This document shows positions 22,441 to 35,619 of a stretch of DNA of 64,000 nt, piece by piece. The notes below the pieces were generated by a model that had not been told where the DNA came from, did not search any database, and worked only from the letters and a program-made list of their open reading frames with translations. Positions within the stretch are counted from its first letter, which is position 1; each line of letters opens with the position of its first letter. The stretch spans positions 1,824,840 through 1,888,839 of the forward strand of contig PUQB01000002.1 of assembly GCA_003024785.1 (NCBI GenBank). Direction: 5' to 3'. The position numbers and the translations under genes were made by a program. The stretch comes from Selaginella tamariscina. Lineage: Eukaryota > Streptophyta > Lycopodiopsida > Selaginellales > Selaginellaceae.

Positions 22441-25095
22441 CACCATACCTAGCTTAGACGAGCCTGGACCAAGGATCACGGACAAACCAGCGGCTGCGCA
22501 GAAAAGACTGGAACAGTTGGAGCAACTGGACGAAGTACGATTTCTAGCATAGCTACGAGAGAAAATCAACAACAGCAGACCAAACAAGCTAGAGACAGGA
22601 AAAAAAACTCCGAGAATATAAACCAGGGCAGTGGGTATGGTGGTTCAAAACCACAGGCATTCGAAAGGCAAATTCGACCAGGGTGGAAAGGACCATATGA
22701 GGTGCTAAAAACCTTCGACAATGGCACGATTCTCCTAGGGGCCAATGGACAGCCGTTGCAACAGAAGGTTAACAGCAACCATCTCAAGCCATACGTTCAC
22801 CCAACAAGAACACTGGCTTGGAGGGAACAAGAGAGAGAGGTAAACCCCATGGGCCTTGGGACGAAGGCACGGCCGAAGTAGCGACGTTAAGGACCGGGGA
22901 GGAGGCACCCAACGGGGGAGCGGGACTCCAGCCCACATGAGTGGCCAGCCCACAAGGTCACATGGTTCACGAGGGTGGACCACAGCGTGAGCACGTAAAA
23001 TGGGGCAATAATGGCATGGCACCATGAATGCCTGATTATGGCGCGTGGAAGGATGTGCGTGGATCCAGCAAGGTAGGCCGCCACGTAGGCACCATCTTTG
23101 GAAAGACAACAAGGGGTGAGCCAGGGCACGCCACTTTTCACAGGAAGATCGACCATTCCAGCAGCAAAGATGATGGAGTGGACCATGCAGAACAAGTCCG
23201 GTGACCATCTAGCACGTCCAGGTGCGGTACAAAGGCAGGATAGGAGCGTGGCGCTCGTAGCCCCCAGGTTCTCCAGATTTCAAGGAGTTGATCAGTAGAC
23301 CCAATGTGCGGAGGGTGCAAAAGCAGATGCGACTGCTCGGACTTTTCGATCCCATTGGGGAGAAGTAGAGAAGCCCAAATTTGTAGCACAGGGCATCCAA
23401 TTCATCCAGACCGTAGCTGGAGACGGGGAAAACCAAGCGAGAGGAGCTGCGATTCAGGTTAGGGGACTCGTGACCTTCTGTATCGATCTCAGAGCTGGCC
23501 GCAATTTTGTCTACCGAAAAATGGCATACTCTTGGACGACCTGGGGGAACCCAAACGCCAGTGGTTCCCCACCAACCGAGATGAAATCGCAATGTCCCGA
23601 CTCTCCATATAGGAAGGGGACGAAGTGGACAAGTTCCTGGCGCTTGCGGTGTTTATGTTCACCAGAAGGACAGAGAGGCGGGTCGCCACCGACTAGCGAG
23701 CACCCTCTATAGCGCTGGGAAGGAGTCACAGTGGATTGGGCGGATTGCCTCAGGCACTACATGATACCAGCCCTGACCCGCGGCATCAACGGGATCCGGA
23801 AGGGAACCGGACAAAGGCTCATAACTGTGGGCCACCTCACGTGATGATCGCCTAGATAGTCAACGAACCCCGATTCTCCTATTGATTAGTTCTACTCAGC
23901 CACCATCGGGGAATCGGGCAGGAGAACAGGCGGGCCCCAGTCAAACCGAAGAAGGAAAACAGCCGGACACTCCGGAGTCTTCCGAAAACGGGCGAGAGAA
24001 GACTCCCTTGTGGAGAAAGCCAGGGGAGGGACCGCAGGGAAAATCAGAGGGCCTCCACCACGGTATCCCCACCGGCAGCTCCAGGAGCAGAGGCCCCACC
24101 AGCCCAAGGCCTGCGGAACACGGGGGAGGGCCCCGCCGGCCCCTCACAAGCCAACGAAGTGAACAGGAGGAAGACACAAGCAACGTGCTGAGGGGACGTA
24201 CAAACACTTCAACGAAGGGGCTATGGACCTCTACAGTGCATATGGATATGTCCAAAGCCTTCGGCCAAGTCCGGAAGTCCATAGCGGTGTACAATGGGTT
24301 GGATCTCAAGGGGTTACACGGAGCATGACGCAATAATACAGGAGCTCACGGATAACTACCGCGCCGCTTAAAAGGAGGCCCGGGAGTACTCGGACCAGCT
24401 CATCAAGGAACCCAACTTTGGGACATTGCGGAGTCGGGAGGAAGCAAGCAAAGAGACGTGTTAACAGTTAACTGACAGCTTGGATCAGCTACAAATCAAG
24501 TATGACCACATCTAGAAACTCCACGACCAACTAAGACGGAGATTTGAGTAGGTCACGGCAGAGAAAGGAGTGATAGGTTTTTGAGCTAGGATCCAACTTG
24601 AGCAACGCGAAGCGGAGCTCAACGGGTCACCAAGAGCTGGCCACGGCCAAGGAAGAACTACACCGGGCCACCGCTCGAAATCATCCTCGCACTTCCTCAG
24701 AGAGACCCATGCCCGAATCGTGTGGAGCTCTGGTGACCATCCCCCACTTGTGGAGCGCCAACCAATCAAGAACCACAGGACTTGGCACGGACCATCAAAG
24801 AGCTAGAGGTACACACCCAGCTACAGGCTCAACTCCTCGCGGCAAGGGAACAGGAGCTGCAACACTCGTGAGAACGAGCGCAGGACCTGGAGGTTCAGCT
24901 CAAGCAGGTTCAGAAGCAACAGGCAGGGTCCGAGGCAAAGCTCCGAAGGGTGATCCCGCTAGAGGCGACCATCCACCACATTAAAGACCATCCTAGTGGC
25001 AACAGAGAGCGAAATCACCATGTACTGGGAGCTCCAAGGGGCAGATAACTAGGGCACATGGCTCGAGAACGTGCCAATGAATAAGTCCGGGCATT
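22440..25095 (+). other. Extra 3' region of the Ty3/gypsy fossil, partly coiled coil
   Basis: After integrase there is about 2.6 kb before the 3' LTR. Plus-strand fragments near 24780-24960 read as a heptad-rich, Gln/Glu/Leu-rich coiled coil. The part near 23880-24330 is Pro/Gly/Glu-rich. I do not recognise a named domain. Extra 3' open frames are known in some plant Ty3/gypsy lineages. Confidence 0.5.
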
Positions 25096-25780
25096 TGGTT
25101 GATGGTGGCCCGTGATCACGGCCAGCCGGCGAGACGCCACCGGTGCGGACGAGTGACTAGAAAAGCGCCAGATAAGGGAGGTACTTCAGGTACGAACTGA
25201 TGGCGATTGATGTCAGGCGGCGGTGTAAATATACGGCGTAGATTCGATTGTTCAGACCAACTACCTAGGGTACAAAGGATAGCACGCGTGGGGAGGCGCA
25301 TAAATGTGACAGGCAGGACTCTGTCACCAGGCGGCAGACCAATGGGAGAGCGCCACCTGTAGCTAGGGTCTAGCGGTAGGTAACCCACTATATAAAGCCA
25401 GAAGGCGGGTAGTGGGTTGGGGTCTTTTGGAGTTAGGTTTGCGTCTTATATCTTGCTCCACTGTCGGAGATAGTTTGTACTCAGACAGGCAAATATATAT
25501 ATCTATTTTCCTTCTATTCACCTCACAAGCAGGCGGTCCCCACTTGCCCGACTCTGGGCCCCACAACACTCTCTACCCAGTCATCATAGTAGATTTCCCT
25601 TACCTATACATGGACCCTCGCGGTGTCTGGGTAGAGGCCATCCAATACCTTCCATTACTCCTGAGGTAAGGCCCAGCTTGCCAGCCGAACCCCCGGGGTT
25701 GGACGCCCTCAACAGCGTCCTGCGACCACTGCAGCTTCTTGAAAAGCACCACATTTGGCTTGTAGAGTCCCCGACGACCA
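25096..25780 (+). repeat. 3' LTR of the Ty3/gypsy fossil
   Basis: This is the direct repeat partner of 15644-16327, followed immediately by the TCTGT duplication at 25781-25785. Confidence 0.92.
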
Positions 25781-25785
25781 TCTGT

Positions 25786-28700
25786 CTCAATGGAAGTGGG
25801 TGTTGTCCAAATGGAGACCAAATACTCAAGCCGTATGAGGGGCCGAGGCAGTCGGCGTGGGTGGACATTAAGTGCTATGAGTGTGATGATGGGAACATGT
25901 TGCAAGATTGTGTGCAAATCGACATTAAATAGCCTTCATCGAAGTTGAGATGCTTCCTCAACTAGAAAATGAGGAGTAATGCATGGGGTGTCAAAGGACC
26001 CATGCACTAAGTACATAGCATCACCCTTGAAGTAATTTGACTTTTGCATGTAGTCAACACTTCCATGAAGCACCTTTGTTTTTCCATGCTTGTGCAAGCA
26101 TAGGGGTCCCAATTGAGTTGCATAATGCTAAGCATTTTATGTCTGTGTTCTCAGGCATGGTAGAAGGAACTCTTATTTCAGTCATGGTGGATTACGAATC
26201 TAGTGTATCTTCCATCAATCGATTAGTAGTTAAGTCCCTGCACTTGCATACAGTATCTGACGAACAAACTCTGAAGGTGGTATTTATTAATAAGAAGTCC
26301 TTTGCTCATTCACATTGAATTTCACACATGCTTGTATACTTTCATTGCGCATGAATGCCAAGCCAAGTCCATGACATCATCCTATGTGTCAATTGGCTTT
26401 GTGTAGTTAAAGCGAGATGTGATTTTAAGACGTGCATGTTGTCTATCCCAGGATGTCCTCCATTGTGAGCTACAAGATATGCACTGCATGGTGTGGCAGC
26501 AACATTGCAGGGCGTCATGGCTCCTAGGAAGAGCCTTCTCTAGAGCAACAAGTGAAGGACATCAAAGACATGTTAGTGAAGTATTCAAACTTATTCAAAC
26601 CCATTATAACAATAGCGAATCCTTTATTAACTACTCAGCATCACATCCCAACTAGTACAGCTAGCCCGATCAAGATGGGGCTCAAACGACATTCTTAAAA
26701 GAGAAGAATATCCTGAATCATTGTGTAAAGGAGATGCTAAAGTTGGAGGTGATACTTAAGTCCTGAAGTTTGTGGGCGACAGAACCACACTTAGTTCTGA
26801 AGCCAGATGGGACTATATGTTTCGATATCACTTTTGGCTATTGAATGATGTTTTCATTTCAGATTCATATCCACACCATGGGTGGATGATTTGGTTGATG
26901 TGTTGGGGAGCAACCAATACTTTACTATTATTGACATGGCTTCCGGCTATTGGCAGATCCCTATGGCTCCTAAAGATGTAGCAAAAACAACATTCTGAAC
27001 ACCATTCGGCCTTTATGAATTCATTGTTATGCCATTTGGATTGGTCTGGGCCCAAGCAACCTTCCAGCGAATGATGGATGAAGGCCTTAAAGAATTTGCA
27101 CGTGCATATATTGACGACATTCTAATTCACTTTGTTACGTGGGAGGAGCACCTTTAGTAGTTAAAGCAAGTCCTGTAACGATTGAAACAGTATGGGCTGA
27201 AGTTGAAAGAGAAGAAGTGCAAGTTTTGATGTAGAAGTACCTAGGATTCATTATCATGGAAGATGGTTTAAAAGCAAATCCTAAGAAGCCTCTGGCTATA
27301 CAAGAATTCCCTACTCCTGAGTCAATGGCCGAGTTGCAGTGTCTCTTGAGGAAGGCGACATACCTAATGAGGTTTGTTTTGCGGTTCTCAAATCAGATAA
27401 CTCCACTGTGAGGATTTTTGAAATAAGGAACTCGATTCCTATGGTTCAGGAAGCGTCAGAAGGCGTTCAAGGAAGTCAAGGCGCTAATGGGATCTCCACC
27501 TTTGTTGCAGTATTTAGACTTTGACAAATTCTTTATTCTTCAGATCGATGCTTCAAACATGGAGTTGGGAGTAGATTTGATGTAGGAGACTCCCGATGGA
27601 CAACATTACCCAATCGCTTATGCAAGCCGAAGCCTTAATGATGTAGAGAAAAACTATTCCATCACGGACAAAGAATGCATGGCAGTCGTATGGGCCTTTC
27701 AAAAAGTTCCATGCGTATTCATGGCTTCGACATGTTATTAGAAACCAATCATGATGTAGTCAACTCAATCATGAAAAGGAGGAATGTGATGTGACAACTT
27801 GTGCATTGGGCTTTGATTTTACAAAGATATCGATTTTGGGTTGTTCATCAACTAGGATCTAGCATGATAGACATGGATGCGTTACTCAAGCTCCTATGCA
27901 GTGGCATTACATGTGGCATTGTTGTCAAACACCCTCCCGATCACGTCCTTCCTAGGTGGGAAGACATCGTGGAGGCCTAAAAGGCAGAGGCGTGGATCAG
28001 GAAGTTGCATGAAGTCTTGAGCAGTAATGTACCTTACAAGGATCTTAATTTTCGTCATATGCACTCATTCAAAATTGATGAATGACATGCTTGTGTTTGT
28101 TGGAGATGGTTTTGAGTGTCGTATGGTGGTGTCTTCAAGTTACATTAACTCCTAGGTTGCAATTCTTTCATGACAACCTGATGTTTGAACACATGGGATT
28201 CCAACAATGCCTTGAGAGGATTCAACAGCACCTATATTGGCCCCGATTGCAGCAAGACCTGCATGAGTACATTCATACGTGTCTAGAGTGTCAACAACAT
28301 AACGTGTCTAGAGTGTCAACAACATAACGTGTCTAGAGTGTCAACAACATAATGTGTCTACACTTCCTCCTACTGCAGCTCTAGAGCCAATTCGAGTTTC
28401 TCTCCCCTTTGAGTTGGTAGCTTATAAGGGCCATTTCCTTTGTCATAGTTTGGTAATCAATATATCATCATGTGGTCGACTCAGTGGGTAAAAGTATATA
28501 CTTTGTTGGACACTATAGCAACTTTTATCATCAAGTTCTTGTTAGTTCAAGTGGTGTTAAGGCATGGTTTCCCTAAGTGAATTTTATTGGATCAAGGACT
28601 AACTCTAGCAGCGGAAGTAGTAGCTTTGTTGATGTGATGGTTGCAAATCCGACAATCCATTACCTTAGATTATCATTCTGAGACTGATAGTTTAGTGGAG

Positions 28701-28880
28701 CACGGTTAAACATAACTTGCTCGCCAAGTATGTAACCCCTGACCATATAGATTGGGATATGTGGCTTCTCTATCTCTAATTTGCTTATGTTTCAACCCTT
28801 CACAAGTCAACGTGGATTTCCCCATTCAAAACTATGTATGGTTGTGAACCTGTGTTGCTACTAGCGGTTGGTATCACTCG
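25786..28880 (+). mobile_element. Older Ty3/gypsy fossil (gag knuckle, PR, RT, RH, INT fragments)
   Basis: The plus strand shows a degenerate CCHC knuckle near 25870 (CYECDDGNMLQDC), a protease-like segment near 26160-26320, reverse transcriptase near 26850-27140 ([23 protein letters not shown]), RNase H near 27510-27780 ([23 protein letters not shown]) and the integrase zinc region near 28190-28310 (CLECQQHN). The order is that of Ty3/gypsy pol. It is older than the 15644-25780 element, which sits at its left edge. No LTR pair was found. It is broken, with many breaks. Confidence 0.8.
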
Positions 28881-31060
28881 TGTTGGTGCAGTTCCTCCCT
28901 GACTGTTGCCAGCTTCTCTTGGGTTTCCCTAAGCTCCCTCTCCCTTTTCTTAAGCCTTGTACCGAGCTCGTACTTTTGCTGCTCTATTTTTGCTATGGCA
29001 TGCTCATGGTCATGTTTGAGTTGGTCTTGGAGCCATTGGAGGCCATCGTACCTCTCTTGTAGCTTGTCAAGGCCCATATCTTATATGAATGGGCATATAT
29101 GGTTGGAGCATTTGAACCAAGTCCTTTCTCTATTGTATGCTCAAGGTGAAGAACACTTAGCCCAAGCACAAGAGTATTAGTGCTAAACTTAGAATCAACG
29201 ACATCGAATGCCACCTCAATATCAAATGAGAGATTTGGTTCTCATTAATTTTCGAGGCTAGGGGATCAAATGCATTTAGTAGGGCTTTAACCGCGATGGG
29301 TTGGGCCATGGAGTGTTAAAGAACATTTGGGAATGCAAGTGTATTGCTTGAGGCATTGTGATGGCGTTTGGGAGTTGTAACATGCCACACACGCTACTTT
29401 AGTTTCACCAGCAACATTCATCCAAGGAGAAGAACAACAGCTTTAGAAGGTAAAGCATCCCATGTTCAAATGTGGTGTTGTGTTCAAACCTTAGCAATAT
29501 GGGTGATATTTGTAGAGAAAAGATCTGAATATTTCTTCAATAATTGTTGTACCTGAAATTCTCGATGAGAATAAGTTGGTTTGGTTGCCACCTGTACGTC
29601 TCCAAAGTTCCTTGACACCAAGGACACCACTGCTGAAACATCTGGCTCATGCATGATGGCACTTGACAAAATTGCTCCACACTGCTTAAGAAGGAGTTTA
29701 TCCAAAGGAAAAGGTGAATGACCTGAAAGTAACAACCATCGAGGCCCAAATTGGCAAGTTGCTTTACATGCATTCAACCAAGTACACCCAAAGATAATGT
29801 CAAAAATTTAATGTAAGAATACATGGAGTTGCAACTCGTCTGCATAAGTCCCAAATTGCAAAGGTATTTAAGCAAGTGTAAATGAAGTAGCTCGAGTATA
29901 TCCATCGCCACAAGAAATCGAAGAAATATTAGAACTTATATCGATAAGAATAGTTACAAGGGTACTATGTATGAAACCTTGTAATATAAATGGAGATAAC
30001 CCTTTGTAAAGAGTTCGTAAAGCTTGAGGTGAAAAAGAAAGAAAAGATGGAGGATTAAGAGATGAAGGAAAGGTGTTAGGTGCCTTCGTACCCAACACAC
30101 CTACTTGTTTCCTGTCTTTATGAGAGCAACATCCACAACAGCAATCGGTCGATTCTAACATGGATACCAACTTGAATATGGTGGTTGCCAATCGGGAAAC
30201 CGCCGACAATGTTAATAAATGTGACCAAATACACCACAAGCTCAACAAGACAAGCGCTGCCATCCTTATTCTTGACCATGACTAGCACCATTAATGCGAG
30301 TAGCTTCCACCTTCATAGGCACAGGACCAGCATGAGCATTAAAAGTTGGAGGAGTTATGGCTTCTGGAATGGGTAATTGTACTCTTGGAGCCGCTCCAAA
30401 ACGTTGTGCATGAGTGAAAGCCTCTTCCAAGTGACAAGACCCAGTGCCCGAACATAACCAACAAGATTCGATCGAAGAGCAGGACATAACATCCCTAATT
30501 TGCTATGCTCAGACATGGTGCGAAATTTAATAGCAAACTGCATAATAGATTCATTTGATACTTGCTTCAAACTATGGAGTTGTTAAAATGCATCATCAGA
30601 ATCTTCTGTTTTTCCAAAAGCTAATTTAAACTCTGCTTGAAGGGTGAACCAGGATTGCTCATCCATGAGTAACCCTGTTGGTGGTGGATGACTATTATAC
30701 GCAACATCTAAAAGACACTCGCAAAGGCAATGTGTAGATGTTCACCCATGATATGTGGCAATATTGATGAAATGAGCTAACCAATGGTGAACATTTGCAC
30801 CCGAAGCACCTTGAAAAGGTTAAGGTCGTACACGTGAGTTTGATTGAGGAGGAGGAGCTAGAACTGGAACTTACAAGTGTTGAAGGAGCTGTGCATGTTG
30901 GTGTGTAATGCGAATTAGTTATTCTAAAAGTTGTTGCTCCATAAGAACCGTATGAAAGGAAACAAAGAAAAAAAAAAGATTGAAAAAAAAATGAAAAGAA
31001 GATCAAAAGAAACTTCTCTCACAAATTGCCCAACTTCTCCACCAGTGTGGAGAGCCTTGA
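28881..31060 (-). mobile_element. Minus-strand LTR-retroelement fossil (gag/protease region)
   Basis: The minus strand shows a gag-like piece near 30355-30570, a protease-like LVTILID stretch near 29960, and a protease-RT linker near 29484-29600 (FQVQQLLKKYSDLF), which fits a Ty3/gypsy fragment opposite in direction to its left neighbour. A separate coiled-coil fragment lies at 28874-29077. The phrase 'cccaacttctccacca' near 31037 is shared with about 14895 and may mark an LTR edge. It is very degraded, with many breaks. Confidence 0.6.
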
Positions 31061-31439
31061 GACACAATACAGTAAATATATAAAAAGATAGAAAACTCAA
31101 ATATCCTTTATATTCAAGGTCAGGGTTTATATATATAAAGGAAAAGGTATATTCTAGTTATATTTGGACTATCTTATAAAGGATTAGCCATACCATAAAT
31201 ATCTCTAGTAACTTCTAAAATATAAAATGGTTAACCTTCGTAATTACCTTACAGGTTAAGGGTTGTTAAATACATAAGATTTTAATAATATATTTAATAA
31301 GTTAAGAATAATAATTACCTAGGTAAAGATTGTGGGATATGTGGAATATGTGGAAAAAGACCCAAGTGGACCTGAGTCATCATGACTAGGGGCCCTTTCA
31401 TAAACACTAATTAGCCCTTTGCCTAATTAACTTAAGGGG

Positions 31440-32060
31440 GGAGGGAAAGATTGTGCCATTTAGTAGTGCATAGCTTGGCACACTCATCCCCACCTAACTA
31501 AACCCCTTGATCACATGTGTACAACTTGGCACACTCATCCCTACCTAACTAGACCCCTTAATCACATGTGTACAACCATGTGATTAAATAATAATTAAGT
31601 AAACCCCTTGATCACATGTGTACAGCTTAGCACACTTATCCATACCTAATTAGACCCCTTAATCACATGTGTACAACCATGCAATTAAATAATAACTAAG
31701 TAGACCCCTTGATCACATGTGTACATGTGTATAGCCATGCAATTAAATAATAATTGGGTAGACCCCTTTATCACATGTGTACAGCTTACCACACTCATCC
31801 TTACCTAACTAGACCCCTTGATGACATGTGTATAGCCATGTGATTAAATAATAATTGGGTAGACCCCTTATCACATGTGTACATGTGTATACAGCCATGC
31901 GATTAAAAAAATAACTGGGTAGACATGTGATCAACCATGCAATTAGATAATAATTGGGTAGACCCCTCGATCACATGTGTACATGTGTGTAGCCATGCGA
32001 TTGAATAATAACTGGTTAGACCCCTTATCACACTTGCGATTAAATAATAACTGTGGGTTT
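31440..32060. repeat. Minisatellite of 'gaccccttgatcacatgtgt' units
   Basis: Roughly ten diverged units of a 50-110 bp repeat built from 'agaccccttgatcacatgtg', 'tacagccatgcgattaaata' and 'ataattgggta' lie head to tail. Some carry an extra 'cacactcatccctacctaac' segment. No coding potential. Element 1 copy 2 is inserted about 90 bp to the right. Confidence 0.85.
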
Positions 32061-32335
32061 AAATTTCTATCCATTGTGAGCACGTGTACTAATATCTTAA
32101 ATATAAATTTTAGAAGTTTGAAATTGCCTATGTTCAAGTATATTTTAACGAGTGTTGCCATTTTGGAGGCTTGGGGCCCATGAGGCCTGGGCTCGAATAT
32201 TCTAGAATATTTTAGAATATTCTTTCTGGTCAGCAGTATTGGCCTCAGTCGGCAAAAAAGAATTCTAGTAAAACTGTTGTATTTCTATCTTATTCTTTTT
32301 TATATTAGCTTAATTTATTACTCAATATACATTAG

Positions 32336-35300
32336 CTAAAGTTTCTTCTTCATTTAAGTAAAGCTGCAGTTCTCGAACCACCAGCTAGGCTTGGACGTGG
32401 AGGTGTTTGAGTAGGTAATTCCTCTGGTCTATGTTCTCTACGAGCTTGTTTGTTGCCAACCTAGAGAGTTCGAAACTCTTCTCGGTTCCTATAATATTCC
32501 TTCCGAGCTCGACGGCAGCTAACAACGATGATCGGTTTCAGAACCAATATCCCAGACTAGGTCGCCAGGTCTACTGAGACGCTCGATCAAAAGCTGCATG
32601 AGTCGAACACTCTTCGGTTGAATCATATCCTGCAAACTTCCATTAGGATAAACAAAGCAAAGTACTTCCTTACCAAGCCTCCTGAAAATGGTAGCGGTGT
32701 CGACGAGGATCGTGTTCGTCAACGCCAGAGGGTTTGGCCTCTTCGACTTCTTCTCAGAGCTTTGCAGCACCAAGAGAACTAACAAGTTATCCTGCCACAT
32801 AGACCAAGTTAAACTTGAACTTGAATAGCTAGCTTACCTTAATTTTGTCACGGTATCCCCAGCCTCGTGCACAGTAGATGCTGTAAGTCCCTGCAACCTC
32901 CAAGTTGATTACCGCAGCCGCCTGAATCACCGCCGAATACAGAAGGAGAACTCGCGAAGACGACCATGAAACCACTCGCTGCCAAGTGCATTCCACTGAA
33001 CTGCAAGGCCTCCTCAAACTTCACGGATCTAGCTGCACAATGTCCTTGTTGATGCTAGCACCTCCATATACAAGCTCATTGGGCAAGTCGAGGATGATGA
33101 GGTTGAAGCCGTATTCACCTACCACTTCCTGGAACACCGTTTGTGACTCAGCCGTATGTAGTCTGTCAACCTGTTGTCGGAGCTTGGTGTACACCTCTGT
33201 CTGGGAAGCACCCGGCTCGAAGAAAGACCTGCTCATCTCCTCCATATCGCACACAGCCAGGTCATAGGATCCACGGGATGCAGCCAGGGTCGGGATGAAG
33301 GTCATCAGGTCGTCCTTGATGTCCAAACCAGCTACAAGTGGCTGCACCTCATTGATTGTAAAGTCGATTGCCGGCGGAGGTGCTGTAGAAGAGCTTGGTC
33401 CCGCTCCCGATCCCTTTGCAGGTGTAGTTGTCTTCCGCACCGTCTTCTTCATCTTGCTCTTCTTGATAGCCTCTACTTCGTCCGGCTCCCAAACAATCGC
33501 TGGTAGATCATTGCCATGCACGTCGAATAGTGAGCTCTCCCAAGCTGGTGGCTGTTGCGACGGACAGTCGAGCCAAAATGGAACATGCTCCGTTCGAACG
33601 GTGTTAGAGCTCCTCTGCTCTTCGACCACATGTGAGGCTCGCTTGTATGATCTGTCCACAGCTTCATCGTCTGAGACGGTGCCATTTTCTTCGCCAGTAT
33701 GAACCTGTAACACAAAGTCAACAGTAGCAATGCTGGAATGAAAGCTTACCTCCATATCATCCGACGCGCAGACTCCTCACGCTCCAAAACTCATTCGGCT
33801 CCATCGAATAAGTGAACCGTATGCAGTCATGGAAGGGCTGAAAGACCAGGCACTTGCTCCGAGTTCGCATCTCGTCAAACCAGCTCATGAAGTCGATATC
33901 CGTTCCAACTTCTTCACCATCCTCTCAACCCCTTAAGGATCTGAATGGCTTCCTCGCGCACAGCCTTCCAATATAAGTCCAAGGTGAACCACTTGATCCA
34001 CTCTTTGTCCTGCATGCCTGGTAGCCCAAGTGTCTGTTGTTCTGCCTTGGATTCGAGACGAGTGAGCTTGTTCAAGTATCGGAGTCGCAGCATGTTTGAA
34101 ATCTTTGCCTTTGACATCGCATACAGCTTCTCAATGCCCATCCAGCGACACTGCTTATGAGAGATGTTCGTCACCTTCTGGAACCACTCCTCCCCCAAGT
34201 CTGGGTCTATGATGGAGAGGAACTTGTGCATACGCTTGTCATGCTTCTTGTACACTAGCTTTCAGGTTCAGCTCAATGTGGATTGCCCTTAGCACTGGTG
34301 ACTGCTCTGTCGAGATCATCGTCGATCTCGTTCTGCACATAGAATAAGTTAAAAACTTCTTTCCTATCAATCAAATCGGAGGTTACCTTGAAAAGGATCT
34401 TTGCGCAGATCAGGTTTGGAAGAGGATGCCAAGCCGTCTTTCCTGTTGAACTCTCCTTCCACTTCCGCACCTCAAGACGATCAACCTGTGAGTGACTCGA
34501 GGATTTTCTGAGTTCCTTCGGTACTAGTGCAGACCGCCTTTACAGCGAGGAGAATATGTGGTAGCGTTGTTTCCACAGATGTTGCTGAAGATCTGTTCAA
34601 TGAAACTGTAAGTCTAGACCCTTAACGAAAAGAAAAGAAAATACTCACATGTTTATCGATTGGAACATCGAAACCAGTTGAAGATTGTCGAGGTTCTCCG
34701 TGGAGATGAAACTCGATCGAACGTGAATAGCCCATCACTGGTTGTCCTCTGCATCCTCCCGGTAGAGCTTCTGCAAAGCCTATAGCCTATGGTTCCCGTC
34801 CCAGCAGCTGAACTTCCGGTTTGAGAGCCTTGAAGCCCACTGTTTGTACTCCGGCTGAGTAAGAGCTTGCTCGAAAGACCGGTGCTGCTCGTACTGAACC
34901 GTGTCCTTGACAGCTCCGATAGCTCCTCAGCAGTGAGTCGATCTCCGATGGACAGAATGAACAAGGCCGTGTTGCGTAGATAACCAGCCTTCTTCAACGA
35001 TGACACCACCTGTCCAAGTCCCCTGGGTTCACTCGTCGAACCACCTCGTTCGAATGCATTCTACAGATGGGCACATCAGGAGGATCACCAAGTCCCTTGA
35101 CAGTAATTTTGTCGAGCAGGTTCGCTGAGCTCTCCAAATGCAGGCTAGCCGGTATGCTGTATAACTCCTTCGGCTCCTTATCGCTCTTCGCCTTCTTGCC
35201 TTTTGGATCAGCTTTCCCGCGGCCTCTCTTTTTGCTGACTGCCTCCTCCAAGTCGTCCTCGCTAGCTTCAACTGCCTCTGTCATCTGCACTTGCTCGTTC

Positions 35301-35540
35301 AGGACTGCAACCTCAGCGGATGAAGGAGGCAACTGCGACGAGCTCTCGGGAAATCTGTGATGGTTGATGGAGGCTGCTCCTGCTCAACTGGTACTACTTC
35401 AGACTGAGTCACTGGAGGATCCTCCTTTGCTACATTAGATGGTTCTCCTCTCTTCCTCGCTTGTGCTTCGATATCCTCTTCTCTTCCCGTGGCTCTTCAT
35501 CAGGCGCAGTCTCTAGTAGACGTTTTGAAGCTCTCACCAT
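32336..35540 (-). pseudogene. ParB / DNA methyltransferase-like cargo gene, element 1 copy 2
   Basis: This is the same gene as 7905-4680 with the same exon order, start (35540) and stop (32336). The ParB-like region is near 35100-34650 and the motif IV-like DLPN is again present near 33090. The motif I region is near 32520-32580 with GSETD replacing GSGTG because of a local change. At least five small indels relative to copy 1 shift the frame (for example near 33020, 33590, 34270 and 34910), so it cannot make the full protein as written. Where copy 1 is broken (near 5565 and 5050), this copy keeps the frame, so the two differ independently. Confidence 0.8.
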
Positions 35541-35619
35541 TTTGTAAACTCTGGAAAGCAAACACACAAGTCAATTGATTAGGAGACAAAATGAAAAATA
35601 AAAATCAAAGATGACTAAC

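Larger units (their letters stand above)
15644..25780 (+). mobile_element. Ty3/gypsy LTR retrotransposon fossil, 10.1 kb, TSD TCTGT
   Basis: Two direct repeats of about 685 bp (15644-16327 and 25096-25780) begin TGGTTG and end CAACCA or CGACCA. They are flanked by exact 5-bp duplications TCTGT at 15639-15643 and 25781-25785. The inside carries gag, aspartic protease, reverse transcriptase/RNase H and integrase pieces in Ty3/gypsy order on the plus strand, then about 2.6 kb of extra 3' sequence with a predicted coiled coil. The two LTRs differ at roughly one base in ten by eye, so the insertion is old. The coding part is clearly broken, with more than ten breaks. It is inserted within an older retroelement remnant. 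Confidence 0.92.
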
